DNA of 64,000 nucleotides from Pseudomonas baetica (lineage in GTDB: Bacteria > Pseudomonadota > Gammaproteobacteria > Pseudomonadales > Pseudomonadaceae): the NCBI RefSeq assembly GCF_019733355.1, contig NZ_JAIHLQ010000017.1:1-64000 (forward strand), read 5' to 3'. The notes under the pieces are model-generated. The model had not been told where the DNA came from. It ran no database searches and worked only from the letters and a program-made list of their open reading frames with translations. Each line of letters opens with the position of its first letter. Within the stretch, counting starts at the first letter, position 1. Position numbers and translations under genes: made by a program. Of this stretch, positions 52,446 through 61,290 are shown piece after piece.

Positions 52446-53846
52446 TTACATCTGTGTCGCCATCCCCTGCACATTCATCGCCGCCTGACGCAGCGCTTCG
52501 GACCGGGTCGGGTGTGGGTGGCAGGTCAGGGCAATGTCCTCGGCCGATGCGCTGAACTCCATCGCCACACAAAACTCGCCAATCATTTCACTCACGCTCG
52601 GGCCGACCAGATGCACGCCGAGCACTTCGTCCGTGCGCTCGTCGGCGAGGACTTTGGCAAAACCGTCGGTTTCGTGATTGATCTTCGCCCGGCTATTGGC
52701 GGTGAACGGAAACTTGCCGACCTTGTAGGTGCGGCCTTCAGCCTTGAGCTGTTCTTCGGTCTTGCCGACGCTGGCCAGTTCCGGTTTGGTGTAGATCACG
52801 TTAGGGATCAGATCGTAATTGACCTCACCGGCCTTGCCGTGAATCTGCTCGACGCAGGCCATCGCCTCGTCTTCGGCCTTGTGCGCGAGCATCGGGCCTG
52901 AGGTCACGTCGCCGATCACCCACACGCCGGGCGCTTCGGTGCGGTGCTGCTTGTTGGCCAGCATGCCGCGCTTGTCGGTGCTCAAACCGACGTTCTCCAG
53001 GCCCAGGCCTTGGGTGTAGGGCCGGCGCCCAATCGCCACCAGGACGTAATCGGCTTCCAGTAACTCAGCGGTGCCACCGGCCGCTGGCTCGACACTGAGT
53101 TGAACACCGTTGGCCGATGAAGTGGCGCTGGTGACTTTCGAACTCAATTTGAACGCGATGCCTTGTTTGCTCAGCGAGCGCTGCAGGGTTTTGCCAGCCT
53201 CAGCATCGACACCGGGGCAGATGCGGTCGAGGAATTCGATCACGGTGACTTGGGCGCCGAGACGCCGCCACACCGAACCGAGCTCGAGACCGATCACGCC
53301 GGCGCCAATCACCACCAGATGCTTGGGCACTTCGCTCAGGGACAACGCACCGGTGGAATCGAGGATGCGTTTGTTATCGATGTCGACACCCGGCAGGGGA
53401 GTGGGCTCTGAGCCGGTAGCGATGATGATGTCCTTGGCGGTCAGCTCGATCGTGCTGCCCTGATCGCCTGTCACCGTGACTTTGCCCGGGCCGTCGATGT
53501 GGCCCCAGCCTTTGATCCAGTCGACCTTGTTCTTGCGAAACAGAAACTCGATGCCTTTGGTCAGGCCGGTCACGCTCTCGTCTTTCTGTTTCATCATCTG
53601 TGCGAGGTTCAGCGTCGGTTTGACCTCGATCCCGAGATTGGCGAACTCCGCGCCCATCGCTGCGTCGTACAGCTCGGAGGCATGCAGCAAGGCTTTGGAT
53701 GGCATGCAACCGACGTTCAGGCAGGTGCCGCCGAGGGTCGCCCGGCCTTCAACGCAGGCAGCCTTGAGGCCCAACTGTCCAGCGCGGATGGCCGCGTTAT
53801 AACCGCCGGGACCGCCGCCCAGAATCACCACGTCATAGTTGCTCAT
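52446..53846 (-). CDS. lpd: Dihydrolipoyl dehydrogenase
   Basis: 466 aa from MSNYDVVILGGGPGGYNAA (GAGGAGC upstream). FAD motif GGGPGG, redox disulfide GGTCLNVGCMPSK, NAD motif VVIGAGVIGLELGSVWRRLG and the catalytic His-Glu pair in HPHPTRSE. It reoxidises dihydrolipoamide of 2-oxo-acid dehydrogenase or glycine-cleavage complexes. No E1/E2 genes adjoin, so it is a stand-alone copy, probably the Lpd3 type of Pseudomonas. Confidence 0.92.
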   Translation of the reverse strand: MSNYDVVILGGGPGGYNAAIRAGQLGLKAACVEGRATLGGTCLNVGCMPSKALLHASELYDAAMGAEFANLGIEVKPTLNLAQMMKQKDESVTGLTKGIEFLFRKNKVDWIKGWGHIDGPGKVTVTGDQGSTIELTAKDIIIATGSEPTPLPGVDIDNKRILDSTGALSLSEVPKHLVVIGAGVIGLELGSVWRRLGAQVTVIEFLDRICPGVDAEAGKTLQRSLSKQGIAFKLSSKVTSATSSANGVQLSVEPAAGGTAELLEADYVLVAIGRRPYTQGLGLENVGLSTDKRGMLANKQHRTEAPGVWVIGDVTSGPMLAHKAEDEAMACVEQIHGKAGEVNYDLIPNVIYTKPELASVGKTEEQLKAEGRTYKVGKFPFTANSRAKINHETDGFAKVLADERTDEVLGVHLVGPSVSEMIGEFCVAMEFSASAEDIALTCHPHPTRSEALRQAAMNVQGMATQM

Positions 53847-54010
53847 GCGCTTGCTCCTCATTGATGGATGCGGATGGCTAAAGGTAGTTCTCGAATAAAA
53901 TTACGAACGTAATATGTGCGTTTCCGGGTATTTCGGTCAAGGCTTCAGTCAAGCGACAGGTTGAGCGTTTTTGAATAAGCGTGATTGTGTACGAATATTT
54001 CACGCTTTTC

Positions 54011-54028
54011 GTTATATCGTAACGATAT
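54011..54028 (+). promoter_or_regulatory. Zur-like palindrome before SPFH-HmtA operon
   Basis: GTTATATCGTAAC (54011-54023) matches the GTTATA...TAAC form of Zur boxes at all but two or three positions. It overlaps a perfect ATATCGT-A-ACGATAT palindrome (54014-54028). It ends 29 nt before the first ATG of the operon, a place where a repressor would block transcription. Consistent with zinc-repressed expression; not proven. Confidence 0.55.
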
Positions 54029-54057
54029 GAAGAGTGAACCAATGATTTCGGGGTGAT

Positions 54058-56019
54058 ATGCAAGTCGATCTGGAGGTTGATGGCACGCAAGTGACCGGAC
54101 TGCCGCGCTTTCAGCAGGCGGCCATACAAGGTCGACGATTGCGCAGGGTGGCGATCGGTCTCGGCGCCGTGGCCGGAGTGGGTTGGGTTCTGGCGTTTTT
54201 TGTCGCGCTGTTTGCGCCGCAATCGGTGTGGCTACCGCTGTTAGTGAGTCAAAGCGCGGCGTTGCTGGTGCTGGTTGCCGGGCTGCAATCGGCGTGGTCG
54301 GTGACGCAATGGCGCGAGCGGGTGATCAATCCGGTGGTGCCGACGTCGCTTGCTGATGAGGAGCGGCCTGAGCCGAATGGCTGGTACGAACGATGGCTGG
54401 ATCGCCTGAGTCAGCGCGGTTTGCGCCTGCTAGGCCTGATCGGCGCAGCGACTTTGTGGCTGGGCGGCTGGGCGCTCTTGGTGATGCTCAGCATCGAGCA
54501 GGTGTGGAACCTCGCATTGCCGCCGGCGGCTGTCGGGTTGTCTGCCACGGTAGGTGCGGCATTGGCGTTGCTGCTGGCGTTCGGTTTGCTGGTGATGGAG
54601 CGGCAACTGGCGCAGGAAAATCCTGCGCAATGGCCTGAAGCAGGATCACTCGCGCAACTGACCCGCGTGGCGATCATCAGCCTGATAGTGGGCGCGCTGT
54701 GTTTGTTGTTCGCCGGTGAGCAGGCGGTGTGGCCAATTCGTTTGGCCGTGCTGGTGGGTATCTTGCCGGGAATGGTAGCGATCGAGTTGCTATTACGCGC
54801 TGTATTGTCGGTGTTCAGCCCTCGTCGTGAACAGCTTGAGCCGACGCTGCTGGCCCGCAGTTTTGTCGCCGACATGCTGCGCTGGCCGCCACAACCGCTG
54901 CTCGCGTTGCAGCATGAATTACACAACCGTTTCGGTATCGATCTGCGTCAGATCTGGGCGTTCAGTTACATGCGCCGGGCGTTTTTGCCGGTGTTGGCGC
55001 TGGTGGTGGCAGTGGGTTGGTTGCTGACCGGCCTCCACGAAATTCCATTGCAAGGCCGGGGCATCTACGAGCGTTTCGGTAAACCGGTGCAGGTCTTCGG
55101 CCCCGGTTTGCACGCGGGTTTGCCGTGGCCGTTGGGGCGTGTGTTGAGCGTCGAAAACGGTGTGGTGCATGAATTGGCAACCAGTGTTGGTGAGAACCCG
55201 GCACCGGCTCAACTCGACCCTGCTGAAGGGCCGGCGCCGATGACGGCCAACCGGTTGTGGGATGCCAGTCATGTCAACGACAAATCCCAGGTCATTGCCA
55301 GCAGTCGCGGCGAGCAGCAGAGCTTTCAGATCGTCAACATGGACGTACGTTTCATCTATCGCATTGGTCTGAGCGATCAGGCAGCGCTCGCCGCCACCTA
55401 CAACAGCGCCGATGTGCCGACGTTGATTCGCAGCACCGCCAGCCGGATTCTGGTGCACGATTTCGCCTCGCGTACCCTCGACGGTTTGCTCGGTGAGGAC
55501 AGGGCAGGGCTGGCCGAAGAGATCGGTCGTGCGGTGCAACGTGATCTGCACAAACTCGACAGTGGCGTGGAGATTCTCGCCACGGTGGTCGAGGCGATTC
55601 ATCCGCCGGCCGGTGCCGCCAATGCTTATCACAGCGTGCAAGCCGCGCAGATCGGCGCGCAGGCGCTGATCTCCCGTGAGCGTGGCGCTGCCGCAGAAGC
55701 GAGCAATCAGGCGCAGTTGCAGGCCAGTCTTGCTCGCGACCAAGCCAGCGCCAATGCGCGTGAAATCAACGCGACGGCGCAGGCGGCGGATCTGAAATTC
55801 AGCGCTGAGCAAAAAGCCTTTGCCAGTGCTGGCCAGGCGTTTGTGCTGGAGCAATACCTCAGCCAACTCAGCCTTGGATTGAGCAAAGCCAAACTGCTCA
55901 TTCTTGACCATCGTCTGGGCGGCAGCAGCAACGCGCCGACCATCGACCTGCGTACGTTCACGCTGCCGGCTGACCCGACGCCCGCGCGCACCACCGCTCA
56001 ACCAGGAGTTGCCCATTGA
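54058..56019 (+). CDS. SPFH/HflK-like membrane protein with polytopic N-terminus
   Basis: 653 aa. Residues 1-330 contain about seven TM helices (near 30-55, 57-82, 122-146, 150-178, 200-222, 226-250, 308-328), not found in ordinary HflK. Residues 332-600 are an SPFH domain: GRGIYERFGKPVQVFGPGLH, then NMDVRFIYRIGLSDQAALAA, and a coiled Ala/Gln-rich tail (EASNQAQLQASLARDQA). It resembles PA2439 of the P. aeruginosa hmtA cluster. It likely forms a ring or microdomain in the inner membrane with the next two SPFH proteins. The weak GGGGTG ribosome site lies close to the ATG. Stop overlaps the next start (ATGA). Confidence 0.82.
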   Translation: MQVDLEVDGTQVTGLPRFQQAAIQGRRLRRVAIGLGAVAGVGWVLAFFVALFAPQSVWLPLLVSQSAALLVLVAGLQSAWSVTQWRERVINPVVPTSLADEERPEPNGWYERWLDRLSQRGLRLLGLIGAATLWLGGWALLVMLSIEQVWNLALPPAAVGLSATVGAALALLLAFGLLVMERQLAQENPAQWPEAGSLAQLTRVAIISLIVGALCLLFAGEQAVWPIRLAVLVGILPGMVAIELLLRAVLSVFSPRREQLEPTLLARSFVADMLRWPPQPLLALQHELHNRFGIDLRQIWAFSYMRRAFLPVLALVVAVGWLLTGLHEIPLQGRGIYERFGKPVQVFGPGLHAGLPWPLGRVLSVENGVVHELATSVGENPAPAQLDPAEGPAPMTANRLWDASHVNDKSQVIASSRGEQQSFQIVNMDVRFIYRIGLSDQAALAATYNSADVPTLIRSTASRILVHDFASRTLDGLLGEDRAGLAEEIGRAVQRDLHKLDSGVEILATVVEAIHPPAGAANAYHSVQAAQIGAQALISRERGAAAEASNQAQLQASLARDQASANAREINATAQAADLKFSAEQKAFASAGQAFVLEQYLSQLSLGLSKAKLLILDHRLGGSSNAPTIDLRTFTLPADPTPARTTAQPGVAH

Positions 56020-57056
56020 GCCAGTCGCACACTCACGATCATCATGACCACAGCGGCCACGATCACGGCCACGGCGGGCATCACCATCACCATGGGCATC
56101 ATCACCACGGTGATCCGGCTGAAGCAGGGCCCTTTCCATGGCGGCGCATGGGCTGGGCGGTGTTGCTGGTCGCGTTCGCCATTGCGGCTGCGAGCCTGGT
56201 GCAAGTTCGCTCCGGTGAAGCCACAGTGATCACTCGCTTCGGAAATCCATCGCGGGTGTTGCTTGATCCAGGATTGAGCTGGCGCTGGCCGGCGCCGTTC
56301 GAAGCGGCGATTCCGGTGGATCTGCGCCTTCGTACCACCTCCAGCGGCTTGCAGGATGTCGGTACCCGCGACGGTTTGCGCATCATCGTTCAGGCTTATG
56401 TCGCTTGGCAGGTGCAGGGCGATCCGGACAATGTGCAACGCTTTATGCGTGCGGTGCAGAACCAGCCTGACGAAGCAGCCCGGCAGATCCGCACGTTTGT
56501 CGGTTCGGCACTCGAGACCACGGCCAGCAGTTTTGATCTGGCGAACCTGGTGAACACCGACGCGAGTCAGGTGCGCATTGCTGATTTTGAAGCGCAATTG
56601 CGTCAGCAGATCGATCAGCAATTGCTCGCCACTTACGGTGTGCGCGTTGTGCAGGTGGGTATTGAGCGGCTGACGTTGCCGTCGGTGACGCTCACCGCCA
56701 CGGTTGATCGGATGCGCGCTGAGCGTGAAACCATCGCCACTGAGCGCACGGCCATCGGCAAGCGTGAAGCGGCGCAAATCCGCTCTGCCGCCGAGCGCGA
56801 TGCGCGAATTGTTCAGGCAGATGCAACGGTGAAAGCGGCGGGCATCGAAGCACAATCCCGCGTCGAAGCCGCGCAAATCTACGGTCGTGCCTATGCCGGT
56901 TCTCCGCAGCTTTACAACGTGCTGCGTTCGCTCGACACCCTCGGCACCATCGTTACGCCAGACACCAAACTGATCCTGCGCACCGATGCCGCGCCATTCC
57001 GCGTGCTCGTCGATGGCCCACCAACGCTCGACAGCAAATCCGGATCGCAGCCATGA
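56016..57056 (+). CDS. HflC/HflK-like SPFH protein with His-rich N-terminus
   Basis: 346 aa. The first 32 residues are extremely His-rich (THDHHDHSGHDHGHGGHHHH and on), facing the cytoplasm if the single TM (about 45-65) has HflC topology, and able to bind several Zn ions. Then the SPFH domain: EATVITRFGNPSRVLLDPGL, RIIVQAYVAWQVQGDPDNV, a coiled region (RMRAERETIATERTAI) and YNVLRSLDTLGTIV. HflC proteins normally modulate FtsH; here linkage to a metal ATPase suggests control or clustering of the transporter. ATGA overlaps on both sides. Confidence 0.83.
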   Translation: MSQSHTHDHHDHSGHDHGHGGHHHHHGHHHHGDPAEAGPFPWRRMGWAVLLVAFAIAAASLVQVRSGEATVITRFGNPSRVLLDPGLSWRWPAPFEAAIPVDLRLRTTSSGLQDVGTRDGLRIIVQAYVAWQVQGDPDNVQRFMRAVQNQPDEAARQIRTFVGSALETTASSFDLANLVNTDASQVRIADFEAQLRQQIDQQLLATYGVRVVQVGIERLTLPSVTLTATVDRMRAERETIATERTAIGKREAAQIRSAAERDARIVQADATVKAAGIEAQSRVEAAQIYGRAYAGSPQLYNVLRSLDTLGTIVTPDTKLILRTDAAPFRVLVDGPPTLDSKSGSQP

Positions 57057-58114
57057 ATGAAGAAGTTCCACGTGGAACACATTCGCTGAGCAGTCCATGG
57101 ATTCAGGCAGGACGTTTGGCGTTTCTCTCCCTGTATGCGGTGACGGTGTTGGCCGCATTGGCTTGGGCGTTTTCCAATGTGCGGCAAATCGACCCGCAGA
57201 ATCGCGCCGTGGTTTTGCATTTTGGCGCGCTGGATCGCGTTCAGAATGCCGGTCTGTTATTGGCATGGCCGCAGCCGTTCGAGCAGGTGGTTTTACTGCC
57301 GGCAGCGGATCGGGTGATCGAGCGTCGAGTGGAGAATCTTCTGCGCTCGGAGGAGGCGCTGAAGGCTGACCGGGTCGCCTCTTTCGCCACGCCTTTGAGC
57401 GATGCGCTGGCCGGCTCTGGTTATTTATTGACCGGTGATGCGGGTGTGGTGCAGTTGGATGTGCGGGTGTTTTACAAGGTGACCGATCCGTATGACTTCG
57501 TGCTTCAGGGTGATCATGTGCTGCCGGCGCTGGATCGTCTGGTCACGCGCAGTGCTGTGGCGCTAACAGCCGCGCGCGATCTGGACACCATTCTGGTCGC
57601 CCGTCCGGAACTGATCGGCGCCGACAATCAGGCCGCTGAACGCCGTGAACGGTTGCGCGGTGATCTGGTGCAAGGCATCAACAAACGCTTGGCCGAGTTG
57701 AAGGCGAGCGGGCAGGGCATCGGAATTGAAGTGTCGCGAGTCGATGTGCAATCGAGTCTGCCAGGCCCTGCGGTCAGTGCCTTCAATGCGGTTTTGACCG
57801 CCAGCCAACAAGCCGATAAAGCCGTGGCCAATGCGCGCACAGACGCGGAGAAACTCACCCAAACCGCCAACGAACAAGCCGATCGCACCTTGCAAGTTGC
57901 CCATGCCCAGGCCGGCGAACGTCTGGCGAAAGCGTCCGCCGACACCGCCACAGTGCTGAGTCTGGCCAAGGCGCAGCAACAAGGCACCGACCCGCAAATG
58001 CTCTTGCGGATTTACCGTGAGCGTATGCCGAAGATTCTCGCTCAGGCCGGATCGGTGACCACGGTCGATCCGAAAGACGATTCCCGCCTGATCATTCAGG
58101 GAGCCAGTAAATGA
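57053..58114 (+). CDS. HflK-like SPFH protein
   Basis: 353 aa. One TM (about 20-42: LAFLSLYAVTVLAALAWAF), then an SPFH domain: QNRAVVLHFGALDRVQNAGL, LLTGDAGVVQLDVRVFYKVT, and VARPELIGADNQAAERRERL. The C-terminal coiled tail (VANARTDAEKLTQTANEQA) is typical of HflK-type oligomers. The usual HflK glycine-rich N-terminus is absent. It probably pairs with the HflC-like protein before it. The last four bases overlap the ATPase start, so the amounts of the four proteins are coupled. Confidence 0.83.
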   Translation: MNEEVPRGTHSLSSPWIQAGRLAFLSLYAVTVLAALAWAFSNVRQIDPQNRAVVLHFGALDRVQNAGLLLAWPQPFEQVVLLPAADRVIERRVENLLRSEEALKADRVASFATPLSDALAGSGYLLTGDAGVVQLDVRVFYKVTDPYDFVLQGDHVLPALDRLVTRSAVALTAARDLDTILVARPELIGADNQAAERRERLRGDLVQGINKRLAELKASGQGIGIEVSRVDVQSSLPGPAVSAFNAVLTASQQADKAVANARTDAEKLTQTANEQADRTLQVAHAQAGERLAKASADTATVLSLAKAQQQGTDPQMLLRIYRERMPKILAQAGSVTTVDPKDDSRLIIQGASK

Positions 58115-60018
58115 GTGCGACCACTGCTGCACCGAGCCTGTTGTCCTCGGCCGAACAACGCCGCGCCGCGAGGCAATTGACCTTGGCGATGCTCGCGCTC
58201 GGTCTGCTTGGCCTGGGATTGATCTGGCGTTGGCAGGTGCCGGAACAAACCGGCGTCAGTCAGTTGCTGCTCGGTTTTGCTTCTGTGTTGGTGGCCGTAC
58301 CGGTCATGCGCTCGGCGTGGTACAGCCTGCGTTATCCGAGCCTGCACGGCATTACCGATCAACTGATTGCCCTGGCGATGTTGGGGGCCTGGGCGACGGG
58401 CGATCTGCTGACGGCGGCGCTGCTGCCGATCATCATGATCTTTGGTCATGTGCTGGAGGAGCGCAGTGTCATCGGTTCGCAGGAAGCGATTCACGCCCTC
58501 GGTCAATTGACCCGCAGCCATGCGCGCAAGATTCAGGCTGACGGTTCGATCATCGAAGTGGACAACGGCACGCTCAGATCCGGCGACACGGTTGAGGTGC
58601 GTGCCGGTGATCGCGTCCCGGCGGACGGTCGGGTTCTTTGCGGTCAAGCGAGCCTCGATACCGCGTCGATTACCGGTGAGTCCGTACCGGTTGAGGCGGG
58701 TGTCGGTATGACCGTATTCGGTGGCGCGATCAATCTCGACGGTTTGCTGCGCGTCGAAGTGACCCGTACGGGCGATGAGTCGACCCTGGGTAAAGTTATC
58801 GCACTGATGCAAAACGCCGAGCGCTCGAAGCCGCCGATCACCCGGTTGCTCGAACGTTATGCCGGCAGCTACATGGTGCTGGTGTTGCTGCTGGCGGCGG
58901 TGACCTGGTTTATCACCCACGATGCGCAGGCGATGCTCGCAGTGCTGGTGGCGGCGTGTCCGTGCGCCTTGGTGTTGTCGGCACCGGCCACGGCGATTGC
59001 CGGTGTTGCGGTGGCGGCGCGCCACGGGATACTGATCTGCAGTTCGGCGTTCCTTGAAGAGTTGGCCGACCTCACATCCCTGGTGGTCGACAAAACCGGG
59101 ACCCTGACTTACGGCACTTTGCGCTTACAGTCGATCAGCAGTCCCCGGGCGGACTCAACCAGTGTCATGGCGCTGGCCGCCAGTCTTGGCGCGGCGAGTA
59201 GTCACCCGGTTAGTCGTGCGCTCGCCGGGTTGGTTAGCCAGGAAGGATATTTGTCGCTCACTGAGATACATGAGCGGCAGGGGCTTGGTGTCGTCGCCAT
59301 GACCGGGCAAGGCGAGGCGGCCCTCGGGCGGCCGGAGTTGTTCGCGCAATTGGCTATCGCCACCACGCCGATTCCTGAACATGACGGACCGATTGCCGGC
59401 CTGGCGCTGAACGGTGAGTTTCTCGCGTGGTTGTTGTTGGCCGACACGGTTAAACCGGAAGCGCGTTTTGCGCTTGGCGAATTACGAGAGCTGGGCCTGG
59501 GCCGGCAGTTGTTGCTGACCGGTGATCGGCAAAGCGTCGCCCAGACCTTGGCCAGGGATGTCGGTTTGCAGGAGGTTCAAGCCCAAGCCTTGCCCGAGGA
59601 CAAACTCAATCGCGTGCTCAAGGAAATCGACAACGGCTTCCGGCCGATGGTGGTCGGTGACGGCATCAACGATTCGCTCGCGCTCAAGGCTGGCGTGGTT
59701 GGCGTCGCGATGGGGGCGGGTGGTGCGGATATTGCGTTGGCGTCGGCGGACATCGTGCTGATCGGCAGTGATCTGCGTCGGCTCGGTACCTGCGTGCGAT
59801 TAAGCCGTCAATGCCGCAGGACATTGCAGGTCAACGTGATCATCGGTCTGGGCTGGACGCTGGCCATCGTCGTGTTTGCCGCATTCGGCTGGCTGGGGGC
59901 AGCTGGGGCGATGATTGCCGCGTTGCTGCATAACCTCAGTACGCTATTGGTGCTGGGCAACGCCGGGCGTTTGCTGCGTTTTCAGGAGCCGTTGCTCAAG
60001 CTCAGAGAAGATATTTAA
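58111..60018 (+). CDS. hmtA: HmtA-like P1B-type metal-transporting ATPase
   Basis: 635 aa without an N-terminal HMA domain. Actuator TGES; TM6 CPC at C283-C285 (ACPCALVLSAPAT); phosphorylated D327 in DKTGTLT; SSHPVSRAL; GDGIND. The last TM pair has ALLHNLSTLLVLGNAGRLL, with His-Asn where CadA has Asp, so metal binding differs from the exporter at 18821. Place and partners match PA2435 (HmtA) of P. aeruginosa, described as a Zn/Cu importer in a cluster with SPFH genes. The Zur-like box fits an uptake role under zinc shortage. Direction of transport cannot be read from sequence. Confidence 0.8.
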   Translation: MSATTAAPSLLSSAEQRRAARQLTLAMLALGLLGLGLIWRWQVPEQTGVSQLLLGFASVLVAVPVMRSAWYSLRYPSLHGITDQLIALAMLGAWATGDLLTAALLPIIMIFGHVLEERSVIGSQEAIHALGQLTRSHARKIQADGSIIEVDNGTLRSGDTVEVRAGDRVPADGRVLCGQASLDTASITGESVPVEAGVGMTVFGGAINLDGLLRVEVTRTGDESTLGKVIALMQNAERSKPPITRLLERYAGSYMVLVLLLAAVTWFITHDAQAMLAVLVAACPCALVLSAPATAIAGVAVAARHGILICSSAFLEELADLTSLVVDKTGTLTYGTLRLQSISSPRADSTSVMALAASLGAASSHPVSRALAGLVSQEGYLSLTEIHERQGLGVVAMTGQGEAALGRPELFAQLAIATTPIPEHDGPIAGLALNGEFLAWLLLADTVKPEARFALGELRELGLGRQLLLTGDRQSVAQTLARDVGLQEVQAQALPEDKLNRVLKEIDNGFRPMVVGDGINDSLALKAGVVGVAMGAGGADIALASADIVLIGSDLRRLGTCVRLSRQCRRTLQVNVIIGLGWTLAIVVFAAFGWLGAAGAMIAALLHNLSTLLVLGNAGRLLRFQEPLLKLREDI

Positions 60019-60034
60019 ATTTTTTTGAGGCCTC

Positions 60035-60062
60035 TGTAACGCCGTCGGGGTAGCGCTCTCTA
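60035..60062 (+). promoter_or_regulatory. Possible ECF-type promoter before bufferin gene
   Basis: TGTAACGC (60035-60042) resembles ECF -35 elements with AAC, and TCTCTAG about 14-16 nt later may be the -10 region. Metal-stress ECF factors control bufferin genes in other bacteria. Only a pattern match. Confidence 0.3.
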
Positions 60063-60127
60063 GTGCTATGTCGGGACTGAACAAACCGTCCAGCCGACAT
60101 CCCTGACGATTACCGAGGATAAGAAAA

Positions 60128-60379
60128 ATGACTATCAAGACCGCTGCTGCTGGTGCCGCTCTCGCTTTGGCCGCTGCCACTCTGTTTGCCGGTGTCGCCA
60201 CCAATGCGATGGCCGCTGATGCCAACGTTCACTGCTACGGCGTGACTGCCTGCAAAGGCCAGAACGACTGCAAAACCAAAGACCATGCTTGCAAAGGCCA
60301 AGGCTCCTGCAAAGGCCAGGGTTTCAAAGCCATGACTCAAGCGGATTGCGAAAAAGCAGGTGGCAAGGTCGGCGAATAA
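60128..60379 (+). CDS. bufA: Bufferin-type metallophore precursor (Cys-rich RiPP, BufA family)
   Basis: 83 aa. Signal peptide MTIKTAAAGAALALAAATLF ending AMA-AD near residue 29. The core has six Cys: HCYGVTACKGQNDC, then HACKGQGSCKGQGF and ADCEKAGGK, including three CKGQ units. This is the pattern of periplasmic bufferin precursors (DUF2282/BufA2-like), whose Cys are changed to thiooxazole-type groups by an MNIO enzyme to bind copper. The enzyme pair follows directly. AGGA lies 8 nt upstream. A hairpin after the stop should give more precursor than enzyme. Closer to the BufA2 form than to classical DUF2282. Confidence 0.82.
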   Translation: MTIKTAAAGAALALAAATLFAGVATNAMAADANVHCYGVTACKGQNDCKTKDHACKGQGSCKGQGFKAMTQADCEKAGGKVGE

Positions 60380-60395
60380 CTGACCGGCAAGTGCC

Positions 60396-60428
60396 GCCGC
60401 AGTGGCTCACGCCACTGCGGCCACTTTT
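60396..60428 (+). terminator. Attenuating hairpin between bufA and bufB
   Basis: GCCGCAGTGGC-TCAC-GCCACTGCGGC, an 11-bp perfect stem with 4-nt loop, then CACTTTTTA. It begins 16 nt after the bufA stop and ends 16 nt before bufB. It can act as a partial terminator that keeps enzyme expression below that of the precursor. Confidence 0.75.
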
Positions 60429-60444
60429 TATCAGGAGTCTGCAC

Positions 60445-61290
60445 ATGTCCGCCTCTGTCCCCTTCCTCGGCTATGGCCTGGGATTGCGTAGCGCTTACTA
60501 CCAGCAGATCCTCGAACAGTCGCCGAACGTGGACTGGTTTGAAGTGGTCTCCGAAAATTTCATGGTGCAGGGCGGTAAAGCCCTGTATCACCTGGACGCC
60601 ATTGCCGAGCGTTATCCGCTGGTGATGCATGGCGTTTCCCTCTCCATCGGCGGGCCACATGCCCTCGATGTGGACTATCTGAAACAACTCAAGCAACTGG
60701 CCGAACGGGTCAACCCCGCGTGGATCTCTGATCACTTGTGCTGGAGTCGCGGCAACGCTCATCAGTTGCACGATTTGCTGCCTCTGCCTTACACCGAAGA
60801 AAGTCTTGAATACATTGCCGAACGCGTGCGCCACGTTCAGGACGTTTTGCAGCGGCCGTTGGTGCTGGAGAACGTCTCCAGCTATGTCCGCGGCGCTTCG
60901 GATGATTTCACTGAATGGGAATTTCTTGCTGTCCTGAGTCGGGTGAGCGGTTGTGAGTTACTGCTGGACGTCAACAATGTCTACGTCAGCTCCCGCAATC
61001 ATGGTTTCGATCCGTGGACGTTCATTCAAAGCCTGCCGACCGACAAGGTGCGTCAACTGCATCTGGCGGGACACAGCGACTACGGCGATTACGTCATCGA
61101 TACCCATGACCAACCGGTGAGCGACCCCGTCTGGGCGTTGTATCAACGTACGTTGGAGCACTTCGGGCCGGTGGCTACTTTGCTGGAACGTGACGACCAC
61201 TTTCCGCCTTTTGAAGAGTTGCTCGATGAGCTGCAAAAGGCCCGGGCGCTGGGTGAAAGGGTTCTGGCCGGGAGACAGCAATGCGCCTGA
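60445..61290 (+). CDS. bufB: MNIO-family RiPP-modifying enzyme (DUF692, BufB/MbnB-like)
   Basis: 281 aa from MSASVPFLGYGLGLRSAYY (AGGAG 7 nt upstream). A TIM barrel with ligands for two or three irons: FEVVSENFM, LVMHGVSLSIGG, WISDHLCWS, LVLENVSSYVR, LLLDVNNVYVSS, and HLAGHSDYG with the final D/H and LLERDD. Multinuclear non-heme iron oxidases (relatives of MbnB) convert Cys of the precursor into heterocycles. Overlaps bufC by 10 bp. Function is secure at family level; the exact product is not. Confidence 0.88.
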   Translation: MSASVPFLGYGLGLRSAYYQQILEQSPNVDWFEVVSENFMVQGGKALYHLDAIAERYPLVMHGVSLSIGGPHALDVDYLKQLKQLAERVNPAWISDHLCWSRGNAHQLHDLLPLPYTEESLEYIAERVRHVQDVLQRPLVLENVSSYVRGASDDFTEWEFLAVLSRVSGCELLLDVNNVYVSSRNHGFDPWTFIQSLPTDKVRQLHLAGHSDYGDYVIDTHDQPVSDPVWALYQRTLEHFGPVATLLERDDHFPPFEELLDELQKARALGERVLAGRQQCA

